Notes: generated by a model from the sequence alone, not told the origin. 64,000 nt of DNA from Rhizoctonia solani (GCF_016906535.1 NC_057383.1:2030220-2094219); one strand, 5' to 3'; positions 33,584 through 44,812 are shown, counted from the first letter of the stretch. A program made the numbers and translations.

Positions 33584-36271
33584 AGGTTATTACAAAGTAG
33601 TAGGTTGGTGGTAGGTTGAACCAAACTAGACTGCAGGGTGGCCCAAGCTACACTGCAGGGTGAACTGTGAGATGGCACAGGGTGGGAACCAGGTGGACAC
33701 AACCCACATATGGTGTTAGGGTGGATTATAGGGAAAGCATCAGCCCTCCTACAAAAAGTTGCGTACTTTACACACAGCAATACCACCATCCCCTAAGTTA
33801 GGGTGAGTCATGTGACAACTGACCACTCATCCCACACAGAATTGCGTACAACATGCAGAAGTATAGCACCATGGTCAATGTTAGGGTGAGTCACATGATC
33901 AATGATTACTCCTTGTACTCACAGTTGCGTACCAAGTACGCAGCTATATGACCCACAATCATGTTAGGGTGAGTCACATGACCACCCATCACTCTACTCA
34001 TGCAGAGTTGCGTACTTGGTACGCAACTATATCACACACAATTGTGTTAGGGTGAGTCACATGACCACCCACCGCTCTACTCATGCAGGGTTGCGTACGC
34101 AACTATATTGCACACAGTTATGTTAGGGTGAGTCACGTGACCATCCACTGCTCTACTCATGCAGAGTTGCGTACTTGGTATGCAACTATACCACCCACAG
34201 TTATGTGAGGGTGAGTCACATGACCACCCACTGCTCTACTCATGCGGAGTTGCGTATGCAACTATAGCGCACACAGTTATGTTAGGGTGAGTCATGTGAC
34301 CCTCCACCGCACTACTCATGGAGAGTTGCGTACTTGGTACGCAACTATACCACCCACAGTTATGTTAGGGTGAGTCACGTGACCATCCACCGCTCTACTT
34401 GTGCAGAGTTGCGTACTTGGTACGCAACTATACCACCCACAGTTATATTAGGGTGAATCATGTGACCATCCACTGCACTACTCATGCAGAGATGCGTACT
34501 TGGTATGCAACTATATCACACACAATTGTGTTAGGGTGAGTCACATGACCATCCACCGCACTACTCATGCAGAGTTGCGTACCAAGTACGCAACTATATC
34601 ACACACAACTGTGCTAGGGTGAGTCATGTGACCCTCCACCGCACTACTCATGGAGAGTTGCGTACCAAGTACGCAACTATACCACCCACAGTTATGTTAG
34701 GGTGAGTCACATGACCACCCACCACTCTACTTGTGCAGAGTTGCGTACCAAGTACGCAACTATACCACCCACAGTTATGTTAGGGTGAGTCATGTGACCC
34801 TCCACCGCACTACTCATGCAGAATTGCGTACTTGGTACGCAACTATACCACACACAACTGTGTTAGGGTGAGTCACGTGGCCATCCACCGCTCTACTCAT
34901 GTAGAGTTGCGTACCAAGTACGCAACTATATCACACACAATTGTGTTAGGGTGAGTCACGTGACCACCCAGCACACTACTCATGCAGAGTTGCGTACTTG
35001 GTACGCAACTATACCACCCACAGTTATGTGAGGGTGAGTCACATGACCACCCACTGCTCTACTCATGCGGAGTTGTGTGCGCAACTATACCGCACACAGT
35101 TATGTTAGGGTGAGTCATGTGACCCTCCACCACACTACTCATGGAGAGTTGCGTACCAAGTACGCAACTATACCACCCACAGTTATGTTGGGGTGAATCA
35201 TGTGACCACCCACCACACTACTCACGCAGAGATGCGTACTTGGTACGCAACTATATCACACACAATTGTGTTAGGGTGAGTCACGTGACCATCCACCGCA
35301 CTACTCATGCAGAGTTGCGTACTTGGTACGCAACTATACCACCCACAGTTATGTGAGGGTGAGTCACATGACCACCCACCACTCTACTTGTGCAGAGTTG
35401 CGTACTAAGTACGCAACTATATCACACACAATTGTGTTAGGGTGAGTCACGTGACCATCCACTGCACTACTCATGCAGAGTTGCGTACCAAGTACGCAAC
35501 TATACCACACACAACTGTGTTAGGGTGAGTCACGTGACCATCCACCGCTCTACTCATGTAGAGTTGCGTACCAAGTACGCAACTATAGCGCACACAGTTA
35601 TGTTAGGGTGAGTCATGTGACCCTCCACCGCACTACTCATGGAGAGTTGCGTACTTGGTACGCAACTATACCACCCACAGTTATGTTAGGGTGAGTCATG
35701 TGACCCTCCACTGCACTACTCATGCAGAGTTGCGTACCAAGTACGCAACTATATCACACACAACTGTGTTAGGGTGAGTCATGTGACCACCCACCGCTCT
35801 ACTCATGTTGAGTTGCATACTTGGTACGCAACTATACCACCCACAGCTACATTAGGGTGAGTCACATGACCATCCACCACTCTACTTGTGCAGAGTTGCG
35901 TACTTGGTACGCAACTATACCAGCCACAGTTATGTTAGGGTGAATCATGTGACCCTCCACTGCACTACTCATGCAGAGTTGCGTACTTGGTACGCAACTA
36001 TACCACACACAACTGTGTTAGGGTGAGTCACATGACCATCCACTGCTCTACTCATGTAGAGTTGCGTACCAAGTACGCAACTATATCACACACAGTTATG
36101 TTAGGGTGAATCATGTGACCATCCACCGCTCTACTCATGTAGAGTTGCGTACCAAGTACGCAACTATATCACACACAATTGTGTTAGGGTGAGTCACGTG
36201 ACCACCCACTGCACTGCTCATGCAGAGTTGCATACTTGGTACGCAACTATACCACCCACAGTTATGTGAGG
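33584..36271. repeat. 83-bp satellite, block 1, about 30 copies
   Basis: A non-repeated head of about 150-200 bp (starting AGGTTATTACAAAGTAG) leads into units of about 83 bp. A typical unit has, in order, TTAGGGTGAGTCA, the dyad GTCACRTGAC, an ACTCATGCAGA spacer, then a palindrome with arms GTTGCGTAC and GTACGCAAC around a 3-nt loop, then ACTATACCACCCACAGTTAT. The loop is TTG in about 14 copies, CAA in about 11 and TAA in one; three copies have arms that overlap with no loop. Spacing and sequence are too uniform for anything but tandem amplification. Confidence 0.95.
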
Positions 36272-36670
36272 GAGGACCCCCAATTATCCTGGGGGAGGCT
36301 TCTTTGGCTTCCAGATATCACGTGCAGGTCCACTCTCTGGGTGATTGTTTTTCTTGGTGCTAACACCGTCAAACAATCAATTTTGATTGTGATGGTATTC
36401 AACTCGCGTTGTTGTTTGGGAGTTAGGTAGCGTTCCTGGTACATTTAGCTACTGTATTTACTAGTCTAAATTAAAATCAATTGTTCTCATCCTCTGTTTT
36501 GAGTTTGAAGTCCCAGGTATATGCGCTTGCATTTTGTTCAGGATTACTAAGGCTCGGGGAACTTCTGTTGTCTTCCCATGCCAAAAAATTTAGCTGTTCT
36601 TAGCGTATTGCATGATCATTGTTAGAGTTGGAGCTCGTTTGCAATCATCCTTAAAACTTGTACACATACT
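36272..36670. other. spacer between satellite block 1 and the gene at 36671
   Basis: A short hairpin (CCCCCA, 7-nt loop, TGGGGG) lies at about 36276-36294, just after the last satellite unit. The rest is unique and AT-rich, with no gene recognised. Confidence 0.55.
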
Positions 36671-37157
36671 ATGGCAAGTTTAGGCAAACTATCCGCGCGT
36701 AATATCATTTGGCCTGGGAAGGATATAATCAAACGGAATAGCGCGCTGTCCGCCCCTAGTACTTTCTTAGATTTACTCCCTGCCTTTGATACTCCGGGTC
36801 TTTTGTCTGGATTCTGTCGGAAAAACAGCTTGTACTTGGGAGAGGTAAGTCTTGTTTCAATCGTATATGGACAAGTTCAAACTGAATATTATAGTTATGG
36901 CTATATACATCAAGGAGGGTGGATACAATGGGATGAACCTATGGGTCCCCCAAACCAACCATCTCGGCCATATCTCATATGTCGCCGTCCAAATCTATCA
37001 GAAGATTGGATTGCGGGCCAAGTACCAGGCTATACATCTTGGTCGGCCAATGGAGATCCCCTACTACCAACTGGTACCAACAAATGAGCTCTTGATGCGC
37101 GTCGGCATTGTAAACACACCAGGCTCGGAAACTGAGGACGTGGAGTTGAAGGATTAG
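36671..37157 (+). CDS. small gene trapped between the two satellite blocks, probably 3'-truncated
   Basis: Exon 1 is 36671-36844 and exon 2 most likely 36876-37157, with a short 31-nt intron (GTAAGT to ACAAG); the product is about 151 residues. The first part reads LGKLSARNIIWPGKDI and FLDLLPAFDTPGLLSGF, the second MAIYIKEGGYNGMNLWVP and YQKIGLRAKYQAIHLGRP. No domain recognised. The stop codon TAG straddles the start of satellite block 2: the T belongs to the gene side and AG is the first dinucleotide of the satellite head, so the present C-terminus was created by the satellite junction. It may be a fragment of a larger gene. Confidence 0.5.
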
Positions 37158-39125
37158 GTTATTACAAAGTAGTAGGTTGGTGGTAGGTTGAACCAAGCTA
37201 CACTGCAGGGTGAACTGTGAGATGGCACAGGGTGGGAACCAGGTGGACACAACCCACATATGGTGTTAGGGTGGATTATAGGGAAAGCATCAGCCCTCCT
37301 ACAAAAAGTTGCGTACTTTACACACAGCAATACCACCATCCCCTAAGTTAGGGTGAGTCATGTGACAACTGACCACCCATCCCACACAGAATTGCGTACC
37401 ACATGCAGAAGTATAGCACCATGGTCAATGTTAGGGTGAGTCACATGATCAATGATTACTCCTTGTACTCACAGTTGCGTACCAAGTACGCAGCTATATG
37501 ACCCACAATCATGTTAGGGTGAGTCACATGACCACCCATCACTCTACTCATGCAGAGTTGCGTACTTGGTACGCAACTATACCACCCACAGTTATGTTAG
37601 GGTGAATCACGTGACCACCCACCACTCTACTCATGCAGAGTTGCGTACTTGGTACGCAACTATATCACACACAATGGTGTTAGGGTGAGTCACATGACCA
37701 CCACTGCCCTACTCATGCAGAGTTGCGTACTTGGTACGCAACTATATCACACACAGTTGTGTTAGGGTGAGTCACGTGACCATCCACCACTCTACTCATG
37801 TAGAGTTGCGTACCAAGTACGCAACTATATCACACACAACTGTGTTAGGGTGAGTCACATGACCACCCACTGCTCTACTTGTGCAGAGTTGCGTACCAAG
37901 TACGCAACTATACCATCCACAGTTATGTTAGGGTGAATCACGTGACCATCCACCGCTTTATTCATGCAGAGTTGCGTACCAAGTACGCAACTATACCACC
38001 CACAGTTATGTTAGGGTGAGTCACATGACCACCCACTGCTCTACTCATGCAGAGTTGCGTACTTGGCACGCAACTGTACCACCCACAGTTATGTTAGGGT
38101 GAGTCACATGACCACCCACCGCACTACTCATGCAGAGTTGCATACTTGGTACGCAACTATATCACACACAGTTGTGTTAGGGTGAGTCACGTGACCATCC
38201 ACCACTCTACTCATGTAGAGTTGCGTACTTGGTACGCAACTATATCACACACAACTGTGTTAGGGTGAGTCACATGACCACCCACCGCACTACTCATGCA
38301 GAGTTGCGTACTTGGTACGCAACTATACCACCCACAGTTATGTTAGGGTGAGTCACATGACCACCCACCACTCTACTTGTGCAGAGTTGCGTACTTGGTA
38401 CGCAACTATACCATCCACAGTTATGTTAGGGTGAATCACGTGACCATCCACCGCTCTACTCATGCAGAGTTGCGTACCAAGTACGCAACTATACCACCCA
38501 CAGTTATGTTAGGGTGAGTCACATGACCACCACCGCTCTACTCATGCAGAGTTGCGTACTTGGTACGCAACTATATCACACACAATGGTGTTAGGGTGAG
38601 TCACATGACCACCCACCGCACTACTCATGCAGAGTTGCGTACTTGGTACGCAACTATACCACCCACAGTTATGTTAGGGTGAGTCACGTGACCATCCACC
38701 GCTCTACTCATGCAGACTTGCGTACTTGGTACGCAACTATATCACACACAATGGTGTTAGGGTGAGTCACATGACCACCCACCGCTCTACTCATGCAGAG
38801 TTGCGTACCAAGTACGCAACTATATCACACACAACTGTGTTAGGGTGAGTCACATGACCACCCACCACTCTACTCATGCAGAGTTGTGTACCAAGTACGC
38901 AACTATACCATCCACAGTTATGTTAGGGTGAATCACGTGACCACCCACCGCTCTACTCATGCAGAGTTGCGTACTTGGTACGCAACTATATCACACACAA
39001 TGGTGTTAGGGTGAGTCACATGACCACCCACCGCACTACTCATGCAGAGTTGCGTACTTGGTACGCAACTATACCACCCACAGTTATGTTAGGGTGAGTC
39101 ACATGACCACCCACTGCTCTACCCC
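37156..39125. repeat. 83-bp satellite, block 2, about 21 copies
   Basis: Begins with the same head as block 1 (AGGTTATTACAAAGTAG), except that a stretch of about 25 bp between two CCAA(A/G)CT copies is missing. Units have the same structure as in block 1; loops are TTG in about 13 copies and CAA in about 7. It ends abruptly inside a unit at 39125 (CTGCTCTAC followed by CCCCTACTATTTTTTAAGG). Confidence 0.95.
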
Positions 39126-39844
39126 CTACTATTTTTTAAGGATGTACTAGCACTGTCCCCCCTTTGATTGTTTTATGCAAAATGTCTCTTGACGTTTTGC
39201 AGCTAAGCTTACAACTTTGAGAACCCAGTATGTGATAGCCAGATGTCTCAAAAACCTTACATGTAGCTCTATAATTATTTTTAATCACAACATTGCGTGT
39301 ACTCAACAAAACATTTGACCTATCTTGTTTGACCCACCTATGAACGCACCCTCAGTCTGGTGATCCAACAACACAGAAGATTAGCCACTGCTGACCAAGC
39401 ATGAAACAATCAACAAGCGCACCAGTTTGCAAGAACAGCAACTGACTTGGGATCTTTGATTATGTACATAGATTTGCAAAATCACTAATATATACAGATA
39501 ATATTACTACATACAAACACACTGGCTACAGCTGAGGTGGGAGTGTGCGTTTGGTCACCATCACTGGCACTTGCTCAATAGCTTTGTGGTTGTGATCAAC
39601 CGTGGGGCCGGTTCAACAAGGGCAAGTAACGCAAAAGAGATTAGAATATTGAGGGAGAGGAACTTGTTGAGTGTGTTCATAGCAAGCATACAAGAATCTA
39701 GGAACAGTCAGATCATTGCCACTGAGTCACAGACAAAAAACAAGTTTATCTTTGTTGTCATCATACTTGTTGTCTGAGTCTCTGCGGCGCTGCAATACTT
39801 GACAGGGGTAAGGAGTTATGTTGCTGCGGTTACATAGCACATAT
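39126..39844. other. spacer between satellite block 2 and the MITE cluster
   Basis: Unique AT-rich sequence ending in an (AT)n run at 39841-39859. No gene recognised. Confidence 0.55.
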
Positions 39845-41397
39845 ATATATATATATATTCAATGGCTCAAGAGGCGCATACATCAAGTCTCATGCACAGA
39901 ATAGATTCGGGAGTATATGTGCAATTTATTTTGATTATGATTTCAGAAACAAAGTCTATTTTACATGGACCATTCCTTATGGAAAGGTAATAATTGAGGT
40001 CCAAGCACTGGCACAGCCTAGTAGTGTTGCGTATGAGCCAAGTTGAGCCAAGCCAAGCCAACTTGCTTGTGCTAGAGTAAGCAGGCTCGTGGTTACTTGG
40101 TGTGATGATTAAGCAATTTGTGCCCTGGCTTGTGTGATGGGTCCATTCCGTTGGGTTATACATATATTCAGCCTGGTTTGGTACGGTGCATGCACAATAC
40201 ATAAGATGATAATGAGGCTTAAGTTAGTATGTACATGGAATCAATAACTTCCAACTATTCTTCATTCTTGCAAGTCATGCTCTCAAACAGATGAGAGACA
40301 CAATCAAAACCATTGGGCTTGATCTCAATCCCAGTCTCTGTAACACCGTCCAGACGGTCTCTGCGGTGCCAACGCAACGTGTGCTTCAAAACTTGCAGAT
40401 ATTCAACGTTCGAAGCAGAGAAGCAAGTTCTCTGAGCAGTTACAGTCAACTTGCTTGACAAGAATACTCGTTTAGACAATACAGACAAGCCTTGCGCAAG
40501 GAGGACATTCATCGCAATCTAGTACAGTATTGGGTGTGTATACTGATGATTCTGCCAATAAATAATAAACTTGGCTCCCCCTTTTATTTTTATACGTTTT
40601 TACCACCATTTTAATTCAAAATACATAACATATTGAGCTCAGTGAAACTTGGCAGAAACCCAGCAAAAATGCAACGCAAAGGTACTTTGCACCTCATCCC
40701 AATTGCCTTCCAGCCTATCATACTATTGCAATGTGCTAAATTCAACAATCCCAACCGTTCCCCAAACTTGATCCTTGGAGACAGAGCTGTAGAGATACCA
40801 TGTATATAGTAGTAAATACAAGAAGGATCTGGAATGTACTGGAACATGCATGTAATTGAGTCAAGCAACAATACCTAGTCATATACTAGATGACTTGACT
40901 ATAATGTAAAGGTATAAATACGGGTGCACTCGACCGTATAGTACTTCATCCTCTCTTTCTCTATTCACACTACTGTCTTTACTATTGTTTTGTATTGATA
41001 TAACTCTACTTACAAACTTATTCTTTCTACAAGAGCAAAAAAAAAGGCGCATTTATTCTTTTCCTTGGCTATATCCGCATTCAAACAAACTCCGTACAAC
41101 TACACCCATTGGCAAGTGTTTGCTCATGCCAATACTGTCTATCTATGGTATACATCAGGTAAGCAAAATACCAAGCCAGACCCTCAATCATCACCCGGTT
41201 GCCCTGAATCAACCCCACCTGATCCCAGCTTGTGAACCTTATTCTGCAAGGTAAGCCGAGTGCAAATTGCCCACCCTTGGCCTCAGATGCAACACTACAG
41301 CCTAGCACAGCTGCTGCCGTACGGGCCAAATCCGTCCTGTCCCAACGGACCAATTTAGGACAAGGAATTTAGAAGAAATTCTTATGGAAACGCACCC
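39845..41397. mobile_element. family M MITE, 5'-incomplete, carrying a hAT-like insertion
   Basis: 39860-40013 matches the right half of the next family M copy (shared CTATTTTACATGGACCATTC), and 41306-41397 gives the right terminus (AACGCACCC), followed by ATT. The left terminus could not be found, so this copy is truncated or too diverged on that side. It is split by the element at 40022-41297. Confidence 0.7.
40022..41297. mobile_element. non-autonomous hAT-like element with 8-bp target duplication
   Basis: The ends are TAGTGTTGC and GCAACACTA, flanked by CAGCCTAG at 40014-40021 and again at 41298-41305. An 8-bp duplication and a TAGNG start are hAT hallmarks. Subterminal GAGCCAAG-type repeats follow the left end and appear in inverse form at the right. 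Inside, minus-strand open frames at 40255-40512 and 40611-40871 are short and not recognisable as transposase, so the element depends on an enzyme from elsewhere or is a decayed copy. Confidence 0.85.
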
Positions 41398-41959
41398 ATT
41401 CTATTACATTGGGTACGTTTCTGTAAGGGATTTAGAATGGTTGAGCCTCTCTAAAGTGCTCATTTAGAGGTGAGGCCCAGCCCGGATGCAGTGTGCACCA
41501 TGGAACTCAATGTGAAATGTGTTGGATACAGATCTAGATGCTGAAGGAGGGGTGTTCTAGATATCTGGACCACCTATTCAGCAGGGGTCAACCCCCTCCC
41601 CCCTGCTATTTATTAAGTATCTATTTAGCTATGAGATAACACTTGATTGCGCTGATAAGATAACATCCCGCCAATCTCTTACCTTATTGGGATGTTGCTG
41701 ACTTAAGGCAATTGTATATATTTGTCAAATAATCATTATTTATTGTCTAAGACACGGGATAGGGGCCATTGTCAACAAATAGCAAGCACCCCTATTGCTC
41801 CAACCAACTATCACATATGTTTGGCTGCAATGTCTAGCATAAGTCCTTTGTCTATCTCCAATGCAACTTGCGGCCGGAAAGGCAAAGATTGTGCCTCCAC
41901 TCCATCTAAGCCACCCTTGACTTCCGCACCAAGCAAGGTGGATGTACTACATATATATA

Positions 41960-43598
41960 CACTAGCTCGCAAAAATATTGCAACACGTGACCTCACGCAC
42001 TTGCAATGGCCGCGACGCACGACTTAGCGGGTTTTGTGCTTAGGTCCAATAATAAATATATTTTACTAGAACTTACGGACGTAACCGCAAAGTTTGAAGT
42101 CATTCGGTGGCCATGTTGTAAAGATATGGGTTACACAAGTTTTCAGGTGTTGCATTTATTTTGCAAATTCCTGTTGGATTAGCGCTACCTCAAGCAAGAT
42201 AGATTCGTTACACCAAAACACACTATATAAACAGGCTCAAAAACATATAGAAATTAATAATGTGTGTTTCCACCTTTTGCAACAATAAGCTCATCTAACC
42301 TACGAGGCATAGAATCATACAATTGATTAATGAAATCCATGGGGATGCAATTCCACTCCTCCTTGAGCATAGTGTACAACTCCTTTGTATTTTGAGGGGG
42401 TGGGCTGCGTAAGTGCACCTGACGATCCAAATAGTCCCAGACATGTTCAATTATGTTCATATCGGGGCTATTGGAGGGCCAGGGGAAGGTCAAAAGTGAT
42501 TTGTTGGCAAGCCATTTGGTTGTGTGTTTGGCAGTGTGCTTGGGATCGTTGTCATGTTGAAAGAGAACACTGCGTTTTGAGAGGTGGTAGTTGGCAAGGG
42601 TCCCAAGAAGTTCCTCTTCAAGTATCTGGGTGTATACGCGAGCCGTCATGCGGCCCTCAATGAGATGAAGACGCCCGGGACCATTCCGGGTGATGCACCC
42701 CCATACCATCACACTTCCCCCGCCGTGTTCGACCATTTTTTGAGTGTAACGGGGGTCGTACTCTTGCCCTTGACGTCTCCAAACATAACGGCGGCCGTCT
42801 GACCCAAAAAGGTTGAATTTTGATTCATCAGAGAATATGACCCGGCGCCAATCACGTTCCAACCAGGCTGCATGGTCTGTAGCCCATGCCAAACGGCCCC
42901 GTCGGTGACGAGAATTGAGGAAGGGGACACGACGGCGAGCATAAGCATAAATACCAAGTTTGCGGAGGCAACGCCGGACTGTATCGGCGGAAACTTCCGG
43001 GAAATATTCCCGTTGGATCTTTGCCACGCTTGACCCCCGAGTGCGAGCCATCTGAAGCATGGCAAATCGCGCATCTGCATGCTTCAAAACGCGTGGGCGA
43101 CCAGCCTTGGAGTTACTTGAGTAGAAACTACGCGTTTTACAATAACGCTTGCAGATGCGGCTGATTGTTGAGGGGTGAATACGGATATTGTGAAGCTGGA
43201 GGAATTGATGGGCAATTTTGTAAATAGAAGCCCCATTCTCACGAAGAGCGACAATTTGGGCTCGAGTTTTGGGCAAGAGGTGAGGGGCCATCAGAAGAGA
43301 AGTAGATAATAAAAAAATCCCAAGGAATTTAGGTGTTTGCAAGGAGCAAACGTGGATGTTGTTGGGGGGTCGTGTGTTTTGCTTGGTAATCAGCAAAATA
43401 AATGCAACACCTTAGAAATTGTATCGCCCATATCTTATTAGAATAGCGGTAGAAGTGCTTCAAAATACATAACGAGCTGCGATACTACTATACGGACAAC
43501 TTTTATTATTGGACCTAAGCACAAAACCCGCAAAGTCGTGCGTCGCGGCCATTGCAAGTGTGTGAGGTCACGTGTTGCAATATTTTTGCGAGCTAGTG
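41960..43598 (-). mobile_element. Tc1 transposon, complete, with about 93-bp TIRs and TA duplication
   Basis: The terminal inverted repeats begin CACTAGCTCGCAAAAATA and extend about 93 bp with only two mismatches. TA is present at 41958-41959 and 43599-43600. Length 1,639 bp. Unlike its surroundings it retains many CpGs, which points to a recent arrival. Confidence 0.95.
42254..43396 (-). CDS. Tc1-family DD34E transposase, intact
   Basis: Open for 380 codons; a second start at about residue 37 (MAPHLLPKTRAQIVAL) is more typical and would give 344 residues. N-terminal helix-turn-helix domains (NGASIYKIAHQFLQ, HPSTISRICKRYC; then SADTVRRCLRKLGIYAYARR) precede the catalytic core: VIFSDESKFNLFG (first Asp), FQHDNDPKHTAKH (second Asp) and SNSPDMNIIEHVWDYLD (Glu), with 34 residues between the second Asp and Glu. 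Nothing is missing, so this enzyme may be active. It cuts and pastes its own element at TA sites in the known family. Confidence 0.95.
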   Translation of the reverse strand: MLITKQNTRPPNNIHVCSLQTPKFLGIFLLSTSLLMAPHLLPKTRAQIVALRENGASIYKIAHQFLQLHNIRIHPSTISRICKRYCKTRSFYSSNSKAGRPRVLKHADARFAMLQMARTRGSSVAKIQREYFPEVSADTVRRCLRKLGIYAYARRRVPFLNSRHRRGRLAWATDHAAWLERDWRRVIFSDESKFNLFGSDGRRYVWRRQGQEYDPRYTQKMVEHGGGSVMVWGCITRNGPGRLHLIEGRMTARVYTQILEEELLGTLANYHLSKRSVLFQHDNDPKHTAKHTTKWLANKSLLTFPWPSNSPDMNIIEHVWDYLDRQVHLRSPPPQNTKELYTMLKEEWNCIPMDFINQLYDSMPRRLDELIVAKGGNTHY

Positions 43599-43832
43599 TA
43601 CAACTTCAATGGCCCAAGAGGTGTTTGTATTAGGTCCCATGCATAGAATCAATATTTCAATTATGATTTTATAAGTAAAGTCTATTTTACATGGACCATT
43701 CCTTACAGAAAGGCAATACATGAAGTCCAAGCGCTAGCACAGCCTCCGCCGTGCGGGCCAAGTCTGTCCCGTCCTGACAGAACAATTTAGGACAACAAAT
43801 TTAGAAGAAATCCTTACAGAAACGTACCCATT

Positions 43833-44717
43833 GGCTGCCTTTCTGTAACAATTTTAGAATGTCCCGGACGTTCTAAAAGTCAGTTTAGAAATGAGGCCCA
43901 GTCCAGATGCAGATCACACCGTGGAACTTGGTGTGGAATGCGCTTGGACGCAGATTTGGATATTGGAGGGGGGGTTTTAAACATCTAAAATCTTTTTTTA
44001 GAGAGGGGGGGTATCTCCCCCTTTTATTTTGTAAAGCACGTATCAAGCTTTAGAATGGAACAAGATCAAGCTGATAAGATAAGGCCCTGAAGATTTGTAA
44101 CCAAATTGGTAGTTTGGCGCTTTGCAGTGACTGCATATATTCCAACAGTAATTACAATATATTAGAGACAGGGGGTAGGGGTGGTGCAAACAAAAAGCAG
44201 CCTCCTCTGTGCTCAGTCCTCTGCGCTCTCCCACCTGTACAAACTTGCTCCCCACTCACCGCTTCAATATGCCTGCTGAGAACGCATGATCCAACCCCAG
44301 GCCCTTGCAGAAAGGCAAGGGCCACGCCAATGCGCCTCTTGAGCCCAAGTGTCCTCTTCATAGTCAAAGCATTTAAGGGAGTTCATTGTACCAAGTTATT
44401 CAATTATATCCTTGAGCTGTTATACAGCCCTTTGTATACTTTTGTAGCTTCATATATGACGTATGATAACATATGCCCACATACACTGGATAATTGGGGC
44501 GGACTTGGTACAGGAGTAAAATTAAATTCAATTAAAAATTTACTTTTAGAACGCAATTTCTATTTGCATGGGCCATGGCTTACAGAAAGACATTTTGGAC
44601 AGGTCTACTTGTTGGACCAAGCTTGCACAGCCTCCTGTGTGCGGGCCAATTCCAAGCCATCCCAGCAGACCATTTTAGGAGACCAATTATTTCTAAAATC
44701 CTTATGGAAAGACACCC
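43833..44717. mobile_element. family M MITE, third tandem copy
   Basis: Left end GGCTGCCTTTCTGTAAC, right end AAAGACACCC, flanked by ATT at 43830-43832 (shared with the preceding copy) and 44718-44720. No coding capacity seen. Sequence after 44720 (TCTATGTCTTTCTAAAGG) may be the worn start of a fourth copy. Confidence 0.75.
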
Positions 44718-44812
44718 ATTCTATGTCTTTCTAAAGGGGGCCCTATGGCTTGTTATACAATATAATATTATTAAGCACTTGCCAGTGAATTGCTATACAG
44801 ATTTTCAAATTG

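Larger units (their letters stand above)
41411..43829. mobile_element. family M MITE with a Tc1 element inside
   Basis: Left end GGGTACGTTTCTGTAAGG, right end rc GGGTACGTTTCTGTAAGG. ATT is found just outside both ends (41408-41410 and 43830-43832). Without the Tc1 insertion it would be about 780 bp. Confidence 0.85.

Noticed and set aside
36276..36294. Transcription terminator at the CCCCCA/TGGGGG hairpin
   Set aside because: Intrinsic hairpin terminators are bacterial; nothing here points to a bacterial transcript.
33735..39125. CRISPR-like appearance (regular repeats with a palindrome)
   Set aside because: The entire 83-bp unit is repeated, there are no unique spacers, and the context is eukaryotic.
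39867..40202. 111-codon minus-strand frame
   Set aside because: Spans the junction of a MITE and the hAT-like insertion, so it cannot be an ancestral gene.
42385..42802. Plus-strand frames over the Tc1 transposase
   Set aside because: Opposite strand of an intact transposase with all motifs.
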